Position numbers and translations under genes: made by a program
Source of the DNA: Thermococcus nautili
GTDB lineage: Archaea > Methanobacteriota_B > Thermococci > Thermococcales > Thermococcaceae
Assembly: GCF_000585495.1 (NCBI RefSeq)
Contig: NZ_CP007264.1
Coordinates: 1,674,001-1,738,000 of the forward strand
Reading direction: 5' to 3'
Length of the DNA stretch: 64,000 bases
Shown here: positions 43,921 through 53,694 of the stretch, piece after piece
Numbering within the stretch: position 1 is the first letter of the stretch
How the letters are laid out: every line of letters begins with the position of its first letter
The notes under the pieces: generated by a model
Database searches by the model: none
What the model was told of the DNA's origin: nothing
What the model saw: the letters and a program-made list of their open reading frames with translations, nothing else

Positions 43921-43952
43921 TATCATTTATGGTGATATTAACGTTTTATAAG
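43921..43952 (+). promoter_or_regulatory. TGM-like operator and TATA box of the FBPase gene
   Basis: TATCAT-TTATG-GTGATA at 43921-43937 matches the Thermococcales glycolytic motif TATCAC-N5-GTGATA at all but one base. It sits directly upstream of the TATA element TTTTATAAG (43944-43952). In the known Tgr/TrmBL1 regulon, sites upstream of the TATA box activate gluconeogenic genes and downstream sites repress glycolytic genes. The upstream position fits FBPase being switched on during gluconeogenesis. Confidence 0.75.
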
Positions 43953-43986
43953 TATAAAACTCTCTATTCTCGTCGGGTGGTTTGCC

Positions 43987-45114
43987 ATGGCCGTTGGAGA
44001 AAAGATAACGATTAGCGTAATCAAGGCAGACATAGGTGGCTGGCCGGGGCACTCCAGGGTGCACCCACAGCTGATAGAAACCGCGGAGGAAGTCCTTGCC
44101 AAGGCCAAGGAGGAAGGCACGATAATCGACTTCTACGTGGCCTACGCGGGCGACGACCTCCAGCTGATAATGACCCACAAGAAGGGCGTTGACAGCCCCG
44201 ACGTTCACGGGCTCGCCTGGAAGGCCTTCGAGGAGGCAACCAAGGTCGCCAAGGAGCTCGGCCTCTACGGCGCCGGACAGGACCTTCTCAAGGACGCCTT
44301 CAGCGGAAACGTCCGCGGAATGGGCCCGGGCGTTGCCGAGATGGAGATTACCCTCAGGAAGAGCGAGCCGATAGTGACCTTCCACATGGACAAGACCGAG
44401 CCTGGCGCGTTTAACCTGCCGATATTCAGGATGTTCGCTGACCCGTTCAACACCGCGGGCCTCGTCATCGACCCCAAGATGCACATGGGCTTCCGCTTCG
44501 AGGTCTGGGACATCCTCAAGCACAAGAGGGTAATACTCAACACCCCTGAGGAGGTCTACGACCTTCTCGCCCTCATCGGCGCCAAGAGCCGCTACGTCAT
44601 CAAGCGCGTTTACCCGAAGGAGGGTCACCCGATTCCGAAGGACGAGCCGGTAGCTGTTGTCAGCACCGAGAAGCTCTACGAGATTGCCGGAGAATACGTC
44701 GGTAAGGACGACCCGGTCGCTATAGTCAGGGCCCAGAGCGGACTTCCGGCCCTTGGAGAGGTCCTCGAGCCCTTCGCCTTCCCGCACCTCGTGAGCGGAT
44801 GGATGAGGGGAAGCCACAACGGCCCGATAATGCCCGTTCCGATGAACTACGCCAACCCGACCAGGTTCGACGGCCCACCGAGGGTTGTCGCGCTCGGCTG
44901 GCAGATAAGCCCCGAAGGAAAGCTCGTCGGCCCGGTTGACCTCTTCGACGACCCGGCTTACGACTACGCCAGGCAGAAGGCCCTTGAGATTACCGAGTAC
45001 ATGCGCAGGCACGGCCCGTTCGAACCCCACAGGCTCCCGCTCGAGGACATGGAGTACACCACCCTGCCGGGCGTGCTGAAGAGGCTTGAGGAGCGCTTCG
45101 AGGACATCGAGTGA
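43987..45114 (+). CDS. fbp: Fructose-1,6-bisphosphate aldolase/phosphatase (archaeal class V FBPase)
   Basis: A 375-residue bifunctional gluconeogenic enzyme of the archaeal type. Signature regions: ISVIKADIGGWPGHSRVHPQLIETA, YVAYAGDDLQLIMTHKKGVDSPDVHGLAWKAFEEA, the metal-binding QDLLKDAFSGNVRGMGPGVAEMEI, and DPFNTAGLVIDPKMHMGF. Lys/Tyr/Asp residues for Schiff base and metal sites are in the conserved blocks. Upstream TGM-like operator. It is followed by GAPOR. Confidence 0.96.
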   Translation: MAVGEKITISVIKADIGGWPGHSRVHPQLIETAEEVLAKAKEEGTIIDFYVAYAGDDLQLIMTHKKGVDSPDVHGLAWKAFEEATKVAKELGLYGAGQDLLKDAFSGNVRGMGPGVAEMEITLRKSEPIVTFHMDKTEPGAFNLPIFRMFADPFNTAGLVIDPKMHMGFRFEVWDILKHKRVILNTPEEVYDLLALIGAKSRYVIKRVYPKEGHPIPKDEPVAVVSTEKLYEIAGEYVGKDDPVAIVRAQSGLPALGEVLEPFAFPHLVSGWMRGSHNGPIMPVPMNYANPTRFDGPPRVVALGWQISPEGKLVGPVDLFDDPAYDYARQKALEITEYMRRHGPFEPHRLPLEDMEYTTLPGVLKRLEERFEDIE

Positions 45115-45240
45115 TTCCTCCCTTTTCTATTAACATTTCCGTTTAACTTTTCTCGATTGGGTTAGTTCTTATGTTTTTGGAAAACCTTATTAACTTTTGG
45201 CGAGACCTAACACTTAGAGTGATACAAAGGGGTGGTGGCC

Positions 45241-47199
45241 GTGAAGTTCACTGTCATACATATAAAGCTCAACGAGAACAAAGTTGAAAGCGAGGAAATC
45301 GAGAAAGATGGCATTTACGGCGTCATAGATTACGGTCTTGAGCTCCACGAGACCCTTGAGACTCATAGCATTGACCCGTACGACCCGAGGAACGTCGTTA
45401 TAATGGGAATGGGTCCCTTCGCCGGCTCGGTTCTTCCTGGAGCACACAGGCTCATGTTCTTCTTCCGCTCACCCCTCTACGGCACGCTGTTCCCCTCGGC
45501 GATGGGCGGTGCCGCCTACGCCTTCAAGAACGTCGGCGTTGACTTCGTGACCTTCGAGGGCAAGGCCGAGAAGCCCGTCGTGGTTCTCCTCTACAACGAC
45601 GGCGAGAACGTTAGGGTCGAGCTCCACGAGATTGAGCTTGAAAAAGTCATCGAGATATGGAGGGGCTACAAGGGTGAGGAGGGTGTCTATGCCCTCACCC
45701 AGTACCTAATAGACACGTTCGGGGGGCGCTTTGACTTCGAGTACCGCATAGCTGTCGTCGGTCCTTCTGCCCTCAACACCAACTACGGCGCTATATTCTC
45801 CCAGGCATTGAGGAAGGGCCAGCGCCTCGTCGGTAGCGAGGACTGGGCCGCTAGAGGTGGCTCTGGAAGCGTTCTGCTGAAGGCTCACAATGTCATCGGA
45901 ATAATCTTCGGCGGAAAGCCGAGGAAGAGGAAATTCCCGGGCGAGGACATCTCGAACTTCAGGACGGCGAAGGAGATAGTTGAGGGCGTGCACAAAAAGC
46001 CCTACAACGAGATTATTGCTGAGAAAACCACCAAGTACCGCTTCAACCCCAAGCTCAACACCGGCGGAACCTTCGGCGGAAACTATCCGGCTGAGGGAGA
46101 CTTCGTTCCGATACTCAACTGGCAGATGCCTTACATTCCGAAGGAGGAGCGCATAAAAATCCACGAGAACATAATGAAGCACTACTGGGAGCCCTTCAAC
46201 GAGGAAGCAATAAAGCCCAAGAACTGGACGACCTGTGGCGAGCCCTGTCCTGTGGTCTGTAAGAAGTACCGCAACGGCCACCACGTCGAGTACGAGCCCT
46301 ACGAGGCCAACGGTCCGCTCAGCGGAAGCATAAGCCTCCGCGCCAGCGACATAAGCGTGAAAGCCGTTGACTCCATGGGCTTCGACGCGATAGAGTTCGG
46401 AGGAACCGCCGCCTGGGTTCTTGAGCTTATCCACCGCGGGCTCCTCAAGCCGGAGGAGGTCGGCCTAAGCGGAAAGCCGGAGTTCACGAAGGAGGCCTTA
46501 ATCGAGCGTCCTGTCGAGGCGAGCGAAATCAACGCCAGGCTCGTTGCTGAACTGGCCCACCGCGTAGCCTTCGGCGAGAACGAGATAGCGAGGATAATCG
46601 GCCTCGGCAAGAGGAAAGCGAGCGTAATCTTTGACGAGCGCTTCAAGGACAGGCTCAAGTACGGCGAGAGCTTCAAGGACTACGCGGTCTTCACTCCGCT
46701 CGGCGAGGACGGCGAGATGACACCCACGATGTACTGGGCGATAGGCAACTACATACCGCTCCCGATTCAGGGTCGCTACTGGACCTTCTACCAGTTCGGC
46801 GTCTTCCTTGAGCCCGAGGAGCTCGCCCAAAAGATAATCGCCTCGGCTCTCTGGGAGTTCTGGTACGACAACGTCGGCTGGTGTCGCTTCCACAGGGGCT
46901 GGATGAAGCCCGTGCTTAAGGCGCTCTTCATGGACGCCTACGGCCAGAACATCGACATGGAGGAGCACGCGAAAAAGCAAATCAGGAGGCTCATCGAGTA
47001 CGCAAGGAAGGCCGGCTACACCCCGGTCTTCTGGGACAGCATGCGCGTCATAGACCTCGTTTCGGCTGGCAGTGAGGAGTTCGGAAACGAAAAGTGGGCC
47101 GAGAAGTTCAAGGCCGACAAGGTCGGCACTGCGAAGGAGTACCTGAGCAAAGTGCTGGAAGCCTACAGCGAGATTCTTGGGGTTGAGTGGAGGCTCTGA
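45241..47199 (+). CDS. gor: Glyceraldehyde-3-phosphate:ferredoxin oxidoreductase (tungsten enzyme)
   Basis: A 652-residue enzyme of the aldehyde:ferredoxin oxidoreductase family that oxidises glyceraldehyde-3-phosphate to 3-phosphoglycerate in the modified Embden-Meyerhof pathway. Marks: MGMGPFAGSVLPGAHRLMFFFRSPLYGTLFPSAMGGAAYAFKNVGVDF, GPSALNTNYGAIFSQ, RGGSGSVLLKAHNVI, the 4Fe-4S Cys TTCGEPCPVVCKKY (about residues 325-335) and DNVGWCRFHRGW near 550. The sequence is very close to what I recall of Pyrococcus GAPOR and not AOR/FOR. Start is GTG at 45241 with GGGGTGGTGGCC. Its own promoter is CCTTATTAAC. Confidence 0.94.
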   Translation: MKFTVIHIKLNENKVESEEIEKDGIYGVIDYGLELHETLETHSIDPYDPRNVVIMGMGPFAGSVLPGAHRLMFFFRSPLYGTLFPSAMGGAAYAFKNVGVDFVTFEGKAEKPVVVLLYNDGENVRVELHEIELEKVIEIWRGYKGEEGVYALTQYLIDTFGGRFDFEYRIAVVGPSALNTNYGAIFSQALRKGQRLVGSEDWAARGGSGSVLLKAHNVIGIIFGGKPRKRKFPGEDISNFRTAKEIVEGVHKKPYNEIIAEKTTKYRFNPKLNTGGTFGGNYPAEGDFVPILNWQMPYIPKEERIKIHENIMKHYWEPFNEEAIKPKNWTTCGEPCPVVCKKYRNGHHVEYEPYEANGPLSGSISLRASDISVKAVDSMGFDAIEFGGTAAWVLELIHRGLLKPEEVGLSGKPEFTKEALIERPVEASEINARLVAELAHRVAFGENEIARIIGLGKRKASVIFDERFKDRLKYGESFKDYAVFTPLGEDGEMTPTMYWAIGNYIPLPIQGRYWTFYQFGVFLEPEELAQKIIASALWEFWYDNVGWCRFHRGWMKPVLKALFMDAYGQNIDMEEHAKKQIRRLIEYARKAGYTPVFWDSMRVIDLVSAGSEEFGNEKWAEKFKADKVGTAKEYLSKVLEAYSEILGVEWRL

Positions 47200-47244
47200 C
47201 GACACCCTTTTATATTCCCCCTCTCTTCTCTTCCCGGTGGTAGA

Positions 47245-48507
47245 ATGAGGGCTGTGGTAATAGGCTCGGGCATCGGCGGACTTTTAACCGCTTCATTTCT
47301 CGCCAAGAACGGCTATGAGGTTACCGTTCTCGAAAAGTCCCCGAGAATCGGCGGCAGGTTCGCGAACCTTCCGTACAGGGGCTTTGGCCTCTCCACCGGT
47401 GCCTTCCACATGCTCCCCCACGGCGAGGACGGGCCTCTGGCTCATCTCCTGAAACTGCTCGGCGCGAAAGTCCAGATAGTCAACTCCAACCCGAAGGGCA
47501 TGATTTTCTACGAAGGTAGAACCTTCCACTACCGCGAGGGCTGGAGGTATTTGAGCTTCACTGAGAAAGCCAAAGCGACGAAGTTGCTCCTCGACGTGAA
47601 GAGGAACAAACTCCCAGAGGGAGAAGAGGCCGAGATGAGCGGGCGCGAGTGGATTCGGGAAAAGATAGGCGACAACGAGTTCGTTGACCTCTTCATCAAG
47701 AGCTTCCTCGGCTGGGCCGACAGCGTCTTGGACGTTCCCGCGGGAGAGCTGGCGAGGGAAATTAAAGCGGCACTTAAGTGGGGCGGACCCGGACTTATCA
47801 AGGACGGTTGCAGTGCAGTAACCGATGAACTCGCGGGAATCGTCGAGCGGAACGGGGGCAGAGTGCTCACGAGAAAGCGGGTCGTTGAAGTTGATGTTGA
47901 GGAAAAGAAGGTCATCACCGCCGAAGGCGAGGAGTTTCCCTACGACGTCCTCATCTCAAACGCAGGAATCAAAGAAACTGTTGAGTTGATAGGCCGTGAC
48001 AGTTTTGACCGCGATTACCTGAAGCGCGTTGATTCGCTGAAGCCGAGCGAGGGCATTAAATACAACGTGGCTTTGAAGGGGAAGCCGAGGATAGGCAACA
48101 CCGTCATGTTTACCCTTGACACAGAGAGGATAAACGGCTACAACGAGCCCTCCTCGCTCAGCCCGGAGCTGGCTAAAGAGGGCTACACCCTGATAATGCT
48201 CCACCACGCTTTGCAGAGTAAAAACGTCAAGGCCGAGCGGAGAAAGGGCATCGAGGACGTTTACAAAATCTTCCCGAACCTCGATAGCGAGGGCGAAATC
48301 CTTCTGATACAGACATACCTTGACGGAAACCCCGTGAACAGAGTCGCCAGCGGTCAGGTCGTGGAAGACTTTCCTATAAAAGACGTCTACGTCGTCGGCG
48401 ACGCCTACAAGCCCCCCGGTGGGATAGAGGTCGAGGGGATAGCGCTGGGCGTGATGAGGACGCTTGAGAGGCTCGGTCTCGGAAGCTTTTCGGAATGGTA
48501 TTTGTGA
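47245..48507 (+). CDS. FAD-dependent NAD(P)/FAD oxidoreductase, phytoene-desaturase-like
   Basis: A 420-residue flavoprotein. N-terminal dinucleotide fold VVIGSGIGGLLTASFLAKNGYEVTVLEKSPRIGGRFA; middle SGREWIREKIGDNEFVDLFIKSFLGWADSVLDVPAGELAREI; C-terminal FAD-closing segment VYVVGDAYKPPGGIEVEGIALGVMRTLERLG. This resembles carotenoid/isoprenoid desaturases and CrtI-like proteins. In a Thermococcus it could act on archaeal isoprenoid lipids, but the substrate is unknown. Confidence 0.82.
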   Translation: MRAVVIGSGIGGLLTASFLAKNGYEVTVLEKSPRIGGRFANLPYRGFGLSTGAFHMLPHGEDGPLAHLLKLLGAKVQIVNSNPKGMIFYEGRTFHYREGWRYLSFTEKAKATKLLLDVKRNKLPEGEEAEMSGREWIREKIGDNEFVDLFIKSFLGWADSVLDVPAGELAREIKAALKWGGPGLIKDGCSAVTDELAGIVERNGGRVLTRKRVVEVDVEEKKVITAEGEEFPYDVLISNAGIKETVELIGRDSFDRDYLKRVDSLKPSEGIKYNVALKGKPRIGNTVMFTLDTERINGYNEPSSLSPELAKEGYTLIMLHHALQSKNVKAERRKGIEDVYKIFPNLDSEGEILLIQTYLDGNPVNRVASGQVVEDFPIKDVYVVGDAYKPPGGIEVEGIALGVMRTLERLGLGSFSEWYL

Positions 48508-48649
48508 AGGAAAGGCCTTCCGCGATTTTTCTTTACGTTTGAAAATTAAGTTCACCGCTCACCGAACCTTTTTCAAATGAACACCGTTGGGGCCTAACGA
48601 ACGTTTTTATGCCCAGGCACAGAATCCTTCATCCCAGGAGGTGATGCTC

Positions 48650-49594
48650 ATGAAGAGAGTCGTCATAGCCCTTGGCGGTAACGCAATCCTCCAGCGAGGT
48701 CAGAAGGGAACCTACGAGGAGCAGATGGAGAACGTGAGAAAAACCGCCAGACAGATAGCGGATATAATTGAAAAGGGCTACGAGGTCGTTATAACACACG
48801 GAAACGGCCCGCAGGTCGGTGCTCTGCTCCTCCACATGGACGCGGGCCAGCAGGTTTACGGCATACCGGCACAGCCGATGGACGTGGCTGGCGCGATGAC
48901 GCAGGGGCAGATTGGCTACATGATACAGCAGGCCCTAATCAACGAGCTCCGCGCGCGCGGTATAGACAGGCCAGTCGCGACGATAGTGACCCAGACGCTT
49001 GTGGATAAAAACGACCCTGCCTTCCAGAACCCGAGCAAGCCCGTCGGGCCCTTCTACGACGAGGAGACGGCAAAGAAGCTCGCGAAGGAGAAGGGCTGGG
49101 TTGTCGTTGAGGACGCTGGAAGGGGCTGGAGAAGGGTAGTGCCGAGCCCTGACCCCAAGGGGCACGTCGAGGCCCCCGTAATCCAGGACCTGGTGGAAAA
49201 GGGCTTCATAGTCATCGCGAGCGGCGGCGGTGGCGTCCCCGTTGTGGAGGAGGACGGAAGGCTGAAGGGCGTCGAGGCGGTTATAGACAAGGATTTGGCC
49301 GGGGAGAAGCTGGCGGAGGAAGTCAAGGCTGATATCTTCATGATTCTCACCGACGTCAACGGCGCGGCAATAAACTTCGGAAAGCCGAACGAGAAGTGGC
49401 TTGAGAGGGTTACCGTCGGGGAGCTGAGGAAGTACTACGAGGAAGGCCACTTCAAGAAGGGAAGCATGGGGCCGAAGGTTTTAGCCGTTATCAGGTTCGT
49501 CGAGTGGGGCGGCGAGAGGGGAATCATAGCCTCGCTCGATAGGGCCGTCGAGGCTCTCGAGGGGAAGACCGGAACCCAGGTTGTAAAGGGCTGA
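48650..49594 (+). CDS. cpkA: Carbamate kinase
   Basis: A 314-residue enzyme with the amino acid kinase fold: [134 protein letters not shown]. In Pyrococcus this enzyme makes carbamoyl phosphate (carbamoyl-phosphate synthetase-like activity). Start ATG at 48650 after AGGAGGTGATGCTC; ATG 48644 is in the ribosome site. TTTTTATG promoter at 48604. Confidence 0.96.
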   Translation: MKRVVIALGGNAILQRGQKGTYEEQMENVRKTARQIADIIEKGYEVVITHGNGPQVGALLLHMDAGQQVYGIPAQPMDVAGAMTQGQIGYMIQQALINELRARGIDRPVATIVTQTLVDKNDPAFQNPSKPVGPFYDEETAKKLAKEKGWVVVEDAGRGWRRVVPSPDPKGHVEAPVIQDLVEKGFIVIASGGGGVPVVEEDGRLKGVEAVIDKDLAGEKLAEEVKADIFMILTDVNGAAINFGKPNEKWLERVTVGELRKYYEEGHFKKGSMGPKVLAVIRFVEWGGERGIIASLDRAVEALEGKTGTQVVKG

Positions 49595-49641
49595 ACCAAA
49601 GCCTATAAATACCTCTCCATCTTTTTCTATTGGGTGATTGC

Positions 49642-50496
49642 ATGACGGATGCCGCAGGCGCCGCGAGCGGGTTCTTTGGCTCGCTTATATGGTGGTTGTT
49701 CTTCCTGTACCTGCTCCTCTGGCCTCAGATGCAGTACAGGAGCCTTCAAATGGCCAGAGCGAAGATACTTCAGCAACTCTCTCGCAAGAGGGGCTCGACG
49801 GTAATAACGATGATTCACAGGCAGGAGAGCATAGGGCTCTTCGGCATACCCTTCTACCGCTTCATCAGCATGGAAGACAGTGAGGAAATCCTCAGGGCTA
49901 TCAGAATGGCCCCCAAGGACAAGCCCATTGACCTGATAATCCACACTCCAGGGGGACTCGTCCTCGCGGCGACCCAGATAGCCAAGGCCCTCAAGGACCA
50001 CCCTGCCGAGACTCGCGTAATAGTCCCGCACTATGCCATGAGTGGTGGAACGCTTATAGCCCTCGCGGCGGACAAGATAATAATGGACCCCCACGCGGTT
50101 CTCGGCCCTGTTGACCCACAGCTCGGCCAGTACCCGGGACCGAGCATAGTCAGGGCCGTTGAGAAGAAGGGCGTTGAAAAGGTCGACGACCAGACGCTAA
50201 TCCTTGCCGACGTGGCTGAGAAGGCCATAAAGCAGGTTCGCGACTTCGTCTACAACCTCCTCAGGGACAGGTACGGCGAGGAGAAGGCAAGGGAGCTTGC
50301 CCAGATTCTGACGGAGGGCAGGTGGACGCACGACTACCCGATTACCTACGAGCACGCCAAGGAGCTCGGCCTCCACGTGAGCACCGACGTTCCCGAGGAA
50401 GTTTACGCCCTCATGGAGCTCTACAAGCAACCGATGAGGCAGAGGGGAACGGTGGAGTTCATGCCCTATCCCCAGAAGGCCGAGAACTCGAAGTGA
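49642..50496 (+). CDS. SDH/ClpP-class membrane serine protease
   Basis: A 284-residue member of the archaeal/bacterial serine dehydrogenase-proteinase (SDH) group. One N-terminal membrane helix (GSLIWWLFFLYLLLWPQM) is followed by a crotonase/ClpP fold: LIIHTPGGLVLAATQIAKAL, VPHYAMSGGTLIALAADKIIMDPHAVLGPVDPQLGQYPG. The Ser in MSGGT is the expected nucleophile, as in SppA/ClpP enzymes, with the Asp/His/Lys partner not certain. Start ATG 49642 with GGGTGATTGC. Own promoter CCTATAAATAC. Confidence 0.88.
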   Translation: MTDAAGAASGFFGSLIWWLFFLYLLLWPQMQYRSLQMARAKILQQLSRKRGSTVITMIHRQESIGLFGIPFYRFISMEDSEEILRAIRMAPKDKPIDLIIHTPGGLVLAATQIAKALKDHPAETRVIVPHYAMSGGTLIALAADKIIMDPHAVLGPVDPQLGQYPGPSIVRAVEKKGVEKVDDQTLILADVAEKAIKQVRDFVYNLLRDRYGEEKARELAQILTEGRWTHDYPITYEHAKELGLHVSTDVPEEVYALMELYKQPMRQRGTVEFMPYPQKAENSK

Positions 50497-50617
50497 GTTA
50501 CTTCCCTTTTACTCCTTTTCGATTTCGGCCAAAAAGTTTTTATTTGCTTTCTCATTTTTCAGTCCAGATGTTTGGAGTGAACAGAGCTGTTCTAAAAATG
50601 GGAGAGGGGTAAGAGAG

Positions 50618-51523
50618 ATGCCAACGGTTAAAGTGGACCCAGAGGAGATTAAGAGAATCAAGAGAGAATTGGAGGCCCTTGAAAAGGAGAGAAACGAGAT
50701 AAGGGCCAAACTTGATGAGCTCGAGAAGGAGCTCCAGACCTGGATTCAGAAGAGGGACGAGAAGAACAAGGAAGTCCAGCAGTTGAGGCAGAAGGGCAGG
50801 GAGTACAAGGCGAAGAGGGACGAGATAAACCAGAAGATAAAGGAGCTCAAGAAGAACAGGGAGGAAATCAACGCCAAGCTCGACCTCCTCTACCAGGAAA
50901 TCCTGGAGTACAGGACGAAGAGGGACGAGTACAACCAGCTCAGAAGGCTCAAGATGAGTCCCGAGAAGATACAGGAGAGGATAGAGAAGCTCGAGTGGGA
51001 GCTCCAGACCAACCCGAACATCACCCCCGAGAGGGAGAAGCAGATAGTCGACCAGATACAGGTTCTCGCGACCGAGCTTGAGATAATCCAGCAGGCCGAC
51101 AGGTTCCACAAGAAGCTCGTCGAGACGAGGAAGAAGGTTGACCAGCTCAAGAAGGCCAGAAAGGCCATAAGCCTCGAGATACAGAAGCTCGCCAACCAGA
51201 GCCAGCAGTACCACGAGCAGATGATTCAGGCCTTCAACAAGGCCGACGAGGTCAAGAAGGAGGCCGACGAGTACCACGCCAAGGTCGTCGAGCTCCGCGA
51301 GAAGGTCAGGGAAGTCAGAAGGGAGCTCAGGGAAATCGAGAGGAAGATTCGCGAGTACGACGAGAAGCACAAGGAGCTCATAGCTTACAGGCTCGTCGCG
51401 AGAATGCGCGCCAAGAAGGACGCCAGCTTCGAGAGGGCAGTTGAGGCCCTTGAGAAGTTCAAGCGCGGTGAGAAGCTCACCCTCGACGAGCTGCTGCTCC
51501 TCCAGCGCTACAACCTCGTGTGA
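50618..51523 (+). CDS. Archaeal coiled-coil protein (COG1340)
   Basis: A 301-residue, highly charged protein that is almost entirely coiled coil: EEIKRIKRELEALEKERNEIRAKLDELEKELQTWIQKRDEKNKEVQQLRQKGREYKAKRDEINQKIKELKKNREEINAKL, with a central break near NPNITPEREKQIVDQIQ. COG1340 proteins have no settled function. Its stop overlaps the ArcS start (TGATG), so the two may be co-translated. Confidence 0.88.
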   Translation: MPTVKVDPEEIKRIKRELEALEKERNEIRAKLDELEKELQTWIQKRDEKNKEVQQLRQKGREYKAKRDEINQKIKELKKNREEINAKLDLLYQEILEYRTKRDEYNQLRRLKMSPEKIQERIEKLEWELQTNPNITPEREKQIVDQIQVLATELEIIQQADRFHKKLVETRKKVDQLKKARKAISLEIQKLANQSQQYHEQMIQAFNKADEVKKEADEYHAKVVELREKVREVRRELREIERKIREYDEKHKELIAYRLVARMRAKKDASFERAVEALEKFKRGEKLTLDELLLLQRYNLV

Positions 51524-53235
51524 TGCCCATGGAAGTCATCAAACACGAAGGGCCTGGAAGGTTGGGGTTAGTTCGCTTAGGAGACTACTCCTTCAGGACC
51601 CCCGCCTTGGCAGGGGTAGACTTCACGCTCTCCCCCTTCAATTCCTTCTTCCACCCCAGCGAGCCCGGCGACTACGACTTCAACTTAGCTCCTTCAATCC
51701 CGCTCGGCTTCTACACACCGGCGGAAGTCATTGAGAAGGCTCTTGGAAGGCTGTGGAGCGTTAACTATGACGGCTTCAACGCCTTCTATTTGCCAGCCCT
51801 GAGGAGAACCGAGTACCTCGAGGAGTTCTTCAAGATAATCGAGCGCTACAACTTTGAGGCAGTTTACCTCGGCAACTCCAAAATCCTCGTCAAGGAGTAC
51901 CGTTACTTCGTTAAAATCCTCCGCGAACTACGCGAGAGGTTCCCCAACCTGATGATTATAGCGGATTTGGAGCCGTTCTTTTATCCGCTCGCCGTTTACC
52001 TCGGCGTTGATGCCTTCGACACGCGCTCGCTCAAGCTCTACGACTTCGAGGGCAAGGGTTTCACCCAGTACAGCCCGTTCCTCTGGGGAAAGGAGCCGAA
52101 CTCCCTCGACTTCGCGAGAGAAACTATCCTTCTCGTGAGGAATGCCCTTGAGAGCGGTAAGCTCCGCTACCTCGTGGAGAACCTGTTCTACACCCAGTAC
52201 CACGCGGGAATTCTCCGCATAGCGGATTTGGAGCACGCCGATTACCTTGAGAAGTACACGCCGATTCAGAAGGAGACGGTTTACTTCATCAGCGACGCCT
52301 CCATCAGGAGGCCTGAAGTTAAGCGCTGGCACTCTCGCGTCCTCGAGCGCTTCACCCCCCCAAAGAACACCGAGCTGGTCCTCCTCTTCCCCTGTTCGGC
52401 CAAGAAGCCCTACTCCTTCTCCCGCTCGCACACCCTCTACAGGCGTGCCGTGAAGGAAGCTTTAGGCTCCGGAACGGCCAGGGTTCACGAGCTAATCCTC
52501 ACTTCCCCCTTCGGTGTCGTTCCGAGGGAGTGGGAGTGGCTGGCGAAGTACGACATAGTCGTCACCGGCCACTGGAGCGAGGAGGAAATCAAACCTGCGG
52601 CAGAGCTACTCGCGAAGACCCTCGAGAAGTACCCGAAGGACGTTCCGATAGTAGCGCACCTCGACGAGGCCTACGTCGAGATAGCGAGGCTCGCGGGCGA
52701 GCTCTCGGGCAGGGAGATAATCTTCACCCGCGTTGAGAACGGAACGACGAGCAAGGAAAGCCTGAACTCTCTCACCGAGACTCTGAGGGAGTTCCACCTT
52801 GAGGGAACTAAGGAGGACAGAACCTACCGCTACTTCGAGAACATAAGGAAGGTCTTCGACTTCTACTTTGGCATCGGTGCCGGAGAGGCCGTCCTTCCCG
52901 ATAACGGCCACGTCAAGGGCTCAAAGATGCTCCGCCTCTTCGTTGAAAACCAGCAGACGGGAACCTTCAGGGATGGCGTCATAAGCGTCACGCCCTTCGG
53001 AATGCAGAGGATTTACGACTCTCTCAAAGCCTACTGGGTGAAGATTGACTTCGACCTGCGCGGTGACGTCTTCGCGGTCGGCGTCAACGAGGCCGACGAG
53101 AGAATTCGTCCTGACGACATAGTCGGCGTCGTGAGGGACGAGACGGTCGTCGGCGTCGGCAAGGCCGTTCTCGCTGGAGAGGAGATGATTAGGGCGAAGA
53201 AGGGCGTCGCCGTCAAGGTGAGGAAGCGGGCATAA
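51523..53235 (+). CDS. arcS: Archaeosine synthase ArcS (TgtA2), with PUA domain
   Basis: A 570-residue enzyme that converts preQ0 at tRNA position 15 towards archaeosine. The N-terminal half is TGT-like (VDFTLSPFNSFFHPSEPGDYDFNLAPSIPLGFYTP). The ArcS core motif LFPCSAKKPYSFSRSHTLYRRAVKEAL lies near residue 285, and a C-terminal PUA domain covers about 490-570 (KIDFDLRGDVFAVGVNEADERIRPDDIVGVVRDETVVGVGKAVLAGEEM). Start ATG 51523 shares a base with the COG1340 stop. Its last 23 nt overlap the convergent toxin remnant. Confidence 0.92.
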   Translation: MPMEVIKHEGPGRLGLVRLGDYSFRTPALAGVDFTLSPFNSFFHPSEPGDYDFNLAPSIPLGFYTPAEVIEKALGRLWSVNYDGFNAFYLPALRRTEYLEEFFKIIERYNFEAVYLGNSKILVKEYRYFVKILRELRERFPNLMIIADLEPFFYPLAVYLGVDAFDTRSLKLYDFEGKGFTQYSPFLWGKEPNSLDFARETILLVRNALESGKLRYLVENLFYTQYHAGILRIADLEHADYLEKYTPIQKETVYFISDASIRRPEVKRWHSRVLERFTPPKNTELVLLFPCSAKKPYSFSRSHTLYRRAVKEALGSGTARVHELILTSPFGVVPREWEWLAKYDIVVTGHWSEEEIKPAAELLAKTLEKYPKDVPIVAHLDEAYVEIARLAGELSGREIIFTRVENGTTSKESLNSLTETLREFHLEGTKEDRTYRYFENIRKVFDFYFGIGAGEAVLPDNGHVKGSKMLRLFVENQQTGTFRDGVISVTPFGMQRIYDSLKAYWVKIDFDLRGDVFAVGVNEADERIRPDDIVGVVRDETVVGVGKAVLAGEEMIRAKKGVAVKVRKRA

Positions 53236-53694
53236 CTTCTTCAAGTCTTTTCACGGGGGAGTAGAAGCCCGTTTCAATCATTTTCTCCAGCAATTCATTG
53301 CCTTCTTCCAACGTTAAAATGCCTTTCTTGACTCCAAGCACGAGAAGGCCTGTCGTCCCCGATACTTTGACCCCGAGCAGTCTCGCCTTCTTTCGCGCGT
53401 CGTAGTCATCGCTGAGCAAAATTAACCCCCTGTGTTTTGCGACGGCTATGCAAGATGATTCTCCCTTTCCCAGCTTCGCGCGAAGGAGTCTGTACAATCT
53501 TTCTTCCTCGGGAGTTAGCTCCGTAATGGGCATGGGGATTTTAACTGGAGGATACCTGCCTCTATTAACTCCCACCATAAATTCCTCAATAACGTGGGGA
53601 GTTGTTAGCGCTGTTCACCGAGAATTTTCCCGAGAACGTCCATCGAATTCGTCTTTGCAAAGTTGGACAACACCGTTGTGTCAACTACAAACAC
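53213..53694 (-). pseudogene. PIN-domain (DUF3368-like) toxin, disrupted by a frameshift
   Basis: The full frame would start at GTG 53694 (MFVVDTTVLSNFAKTNSMDVLGKILGE), right after GGAGGT. It meets TAA at 53605-53607 after 29 codons. The rest continues in another frame from about 53613 (ALTTPHVIEEFMVGVNRGRY...) to the stop at 53213, with LGKGESSCIAVAKHRGLILLSDDYDARKKARLLGVKV. Acidic PIN residues (VVDTT, GKGES, LSDDYD) are split between the frames. A one-base loss explains it. It overlaps the upstream UPF0175 antitoxin gene and the ArcS end. A sequencing error or programmed shift are alternatives. Confidence 0.82.
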
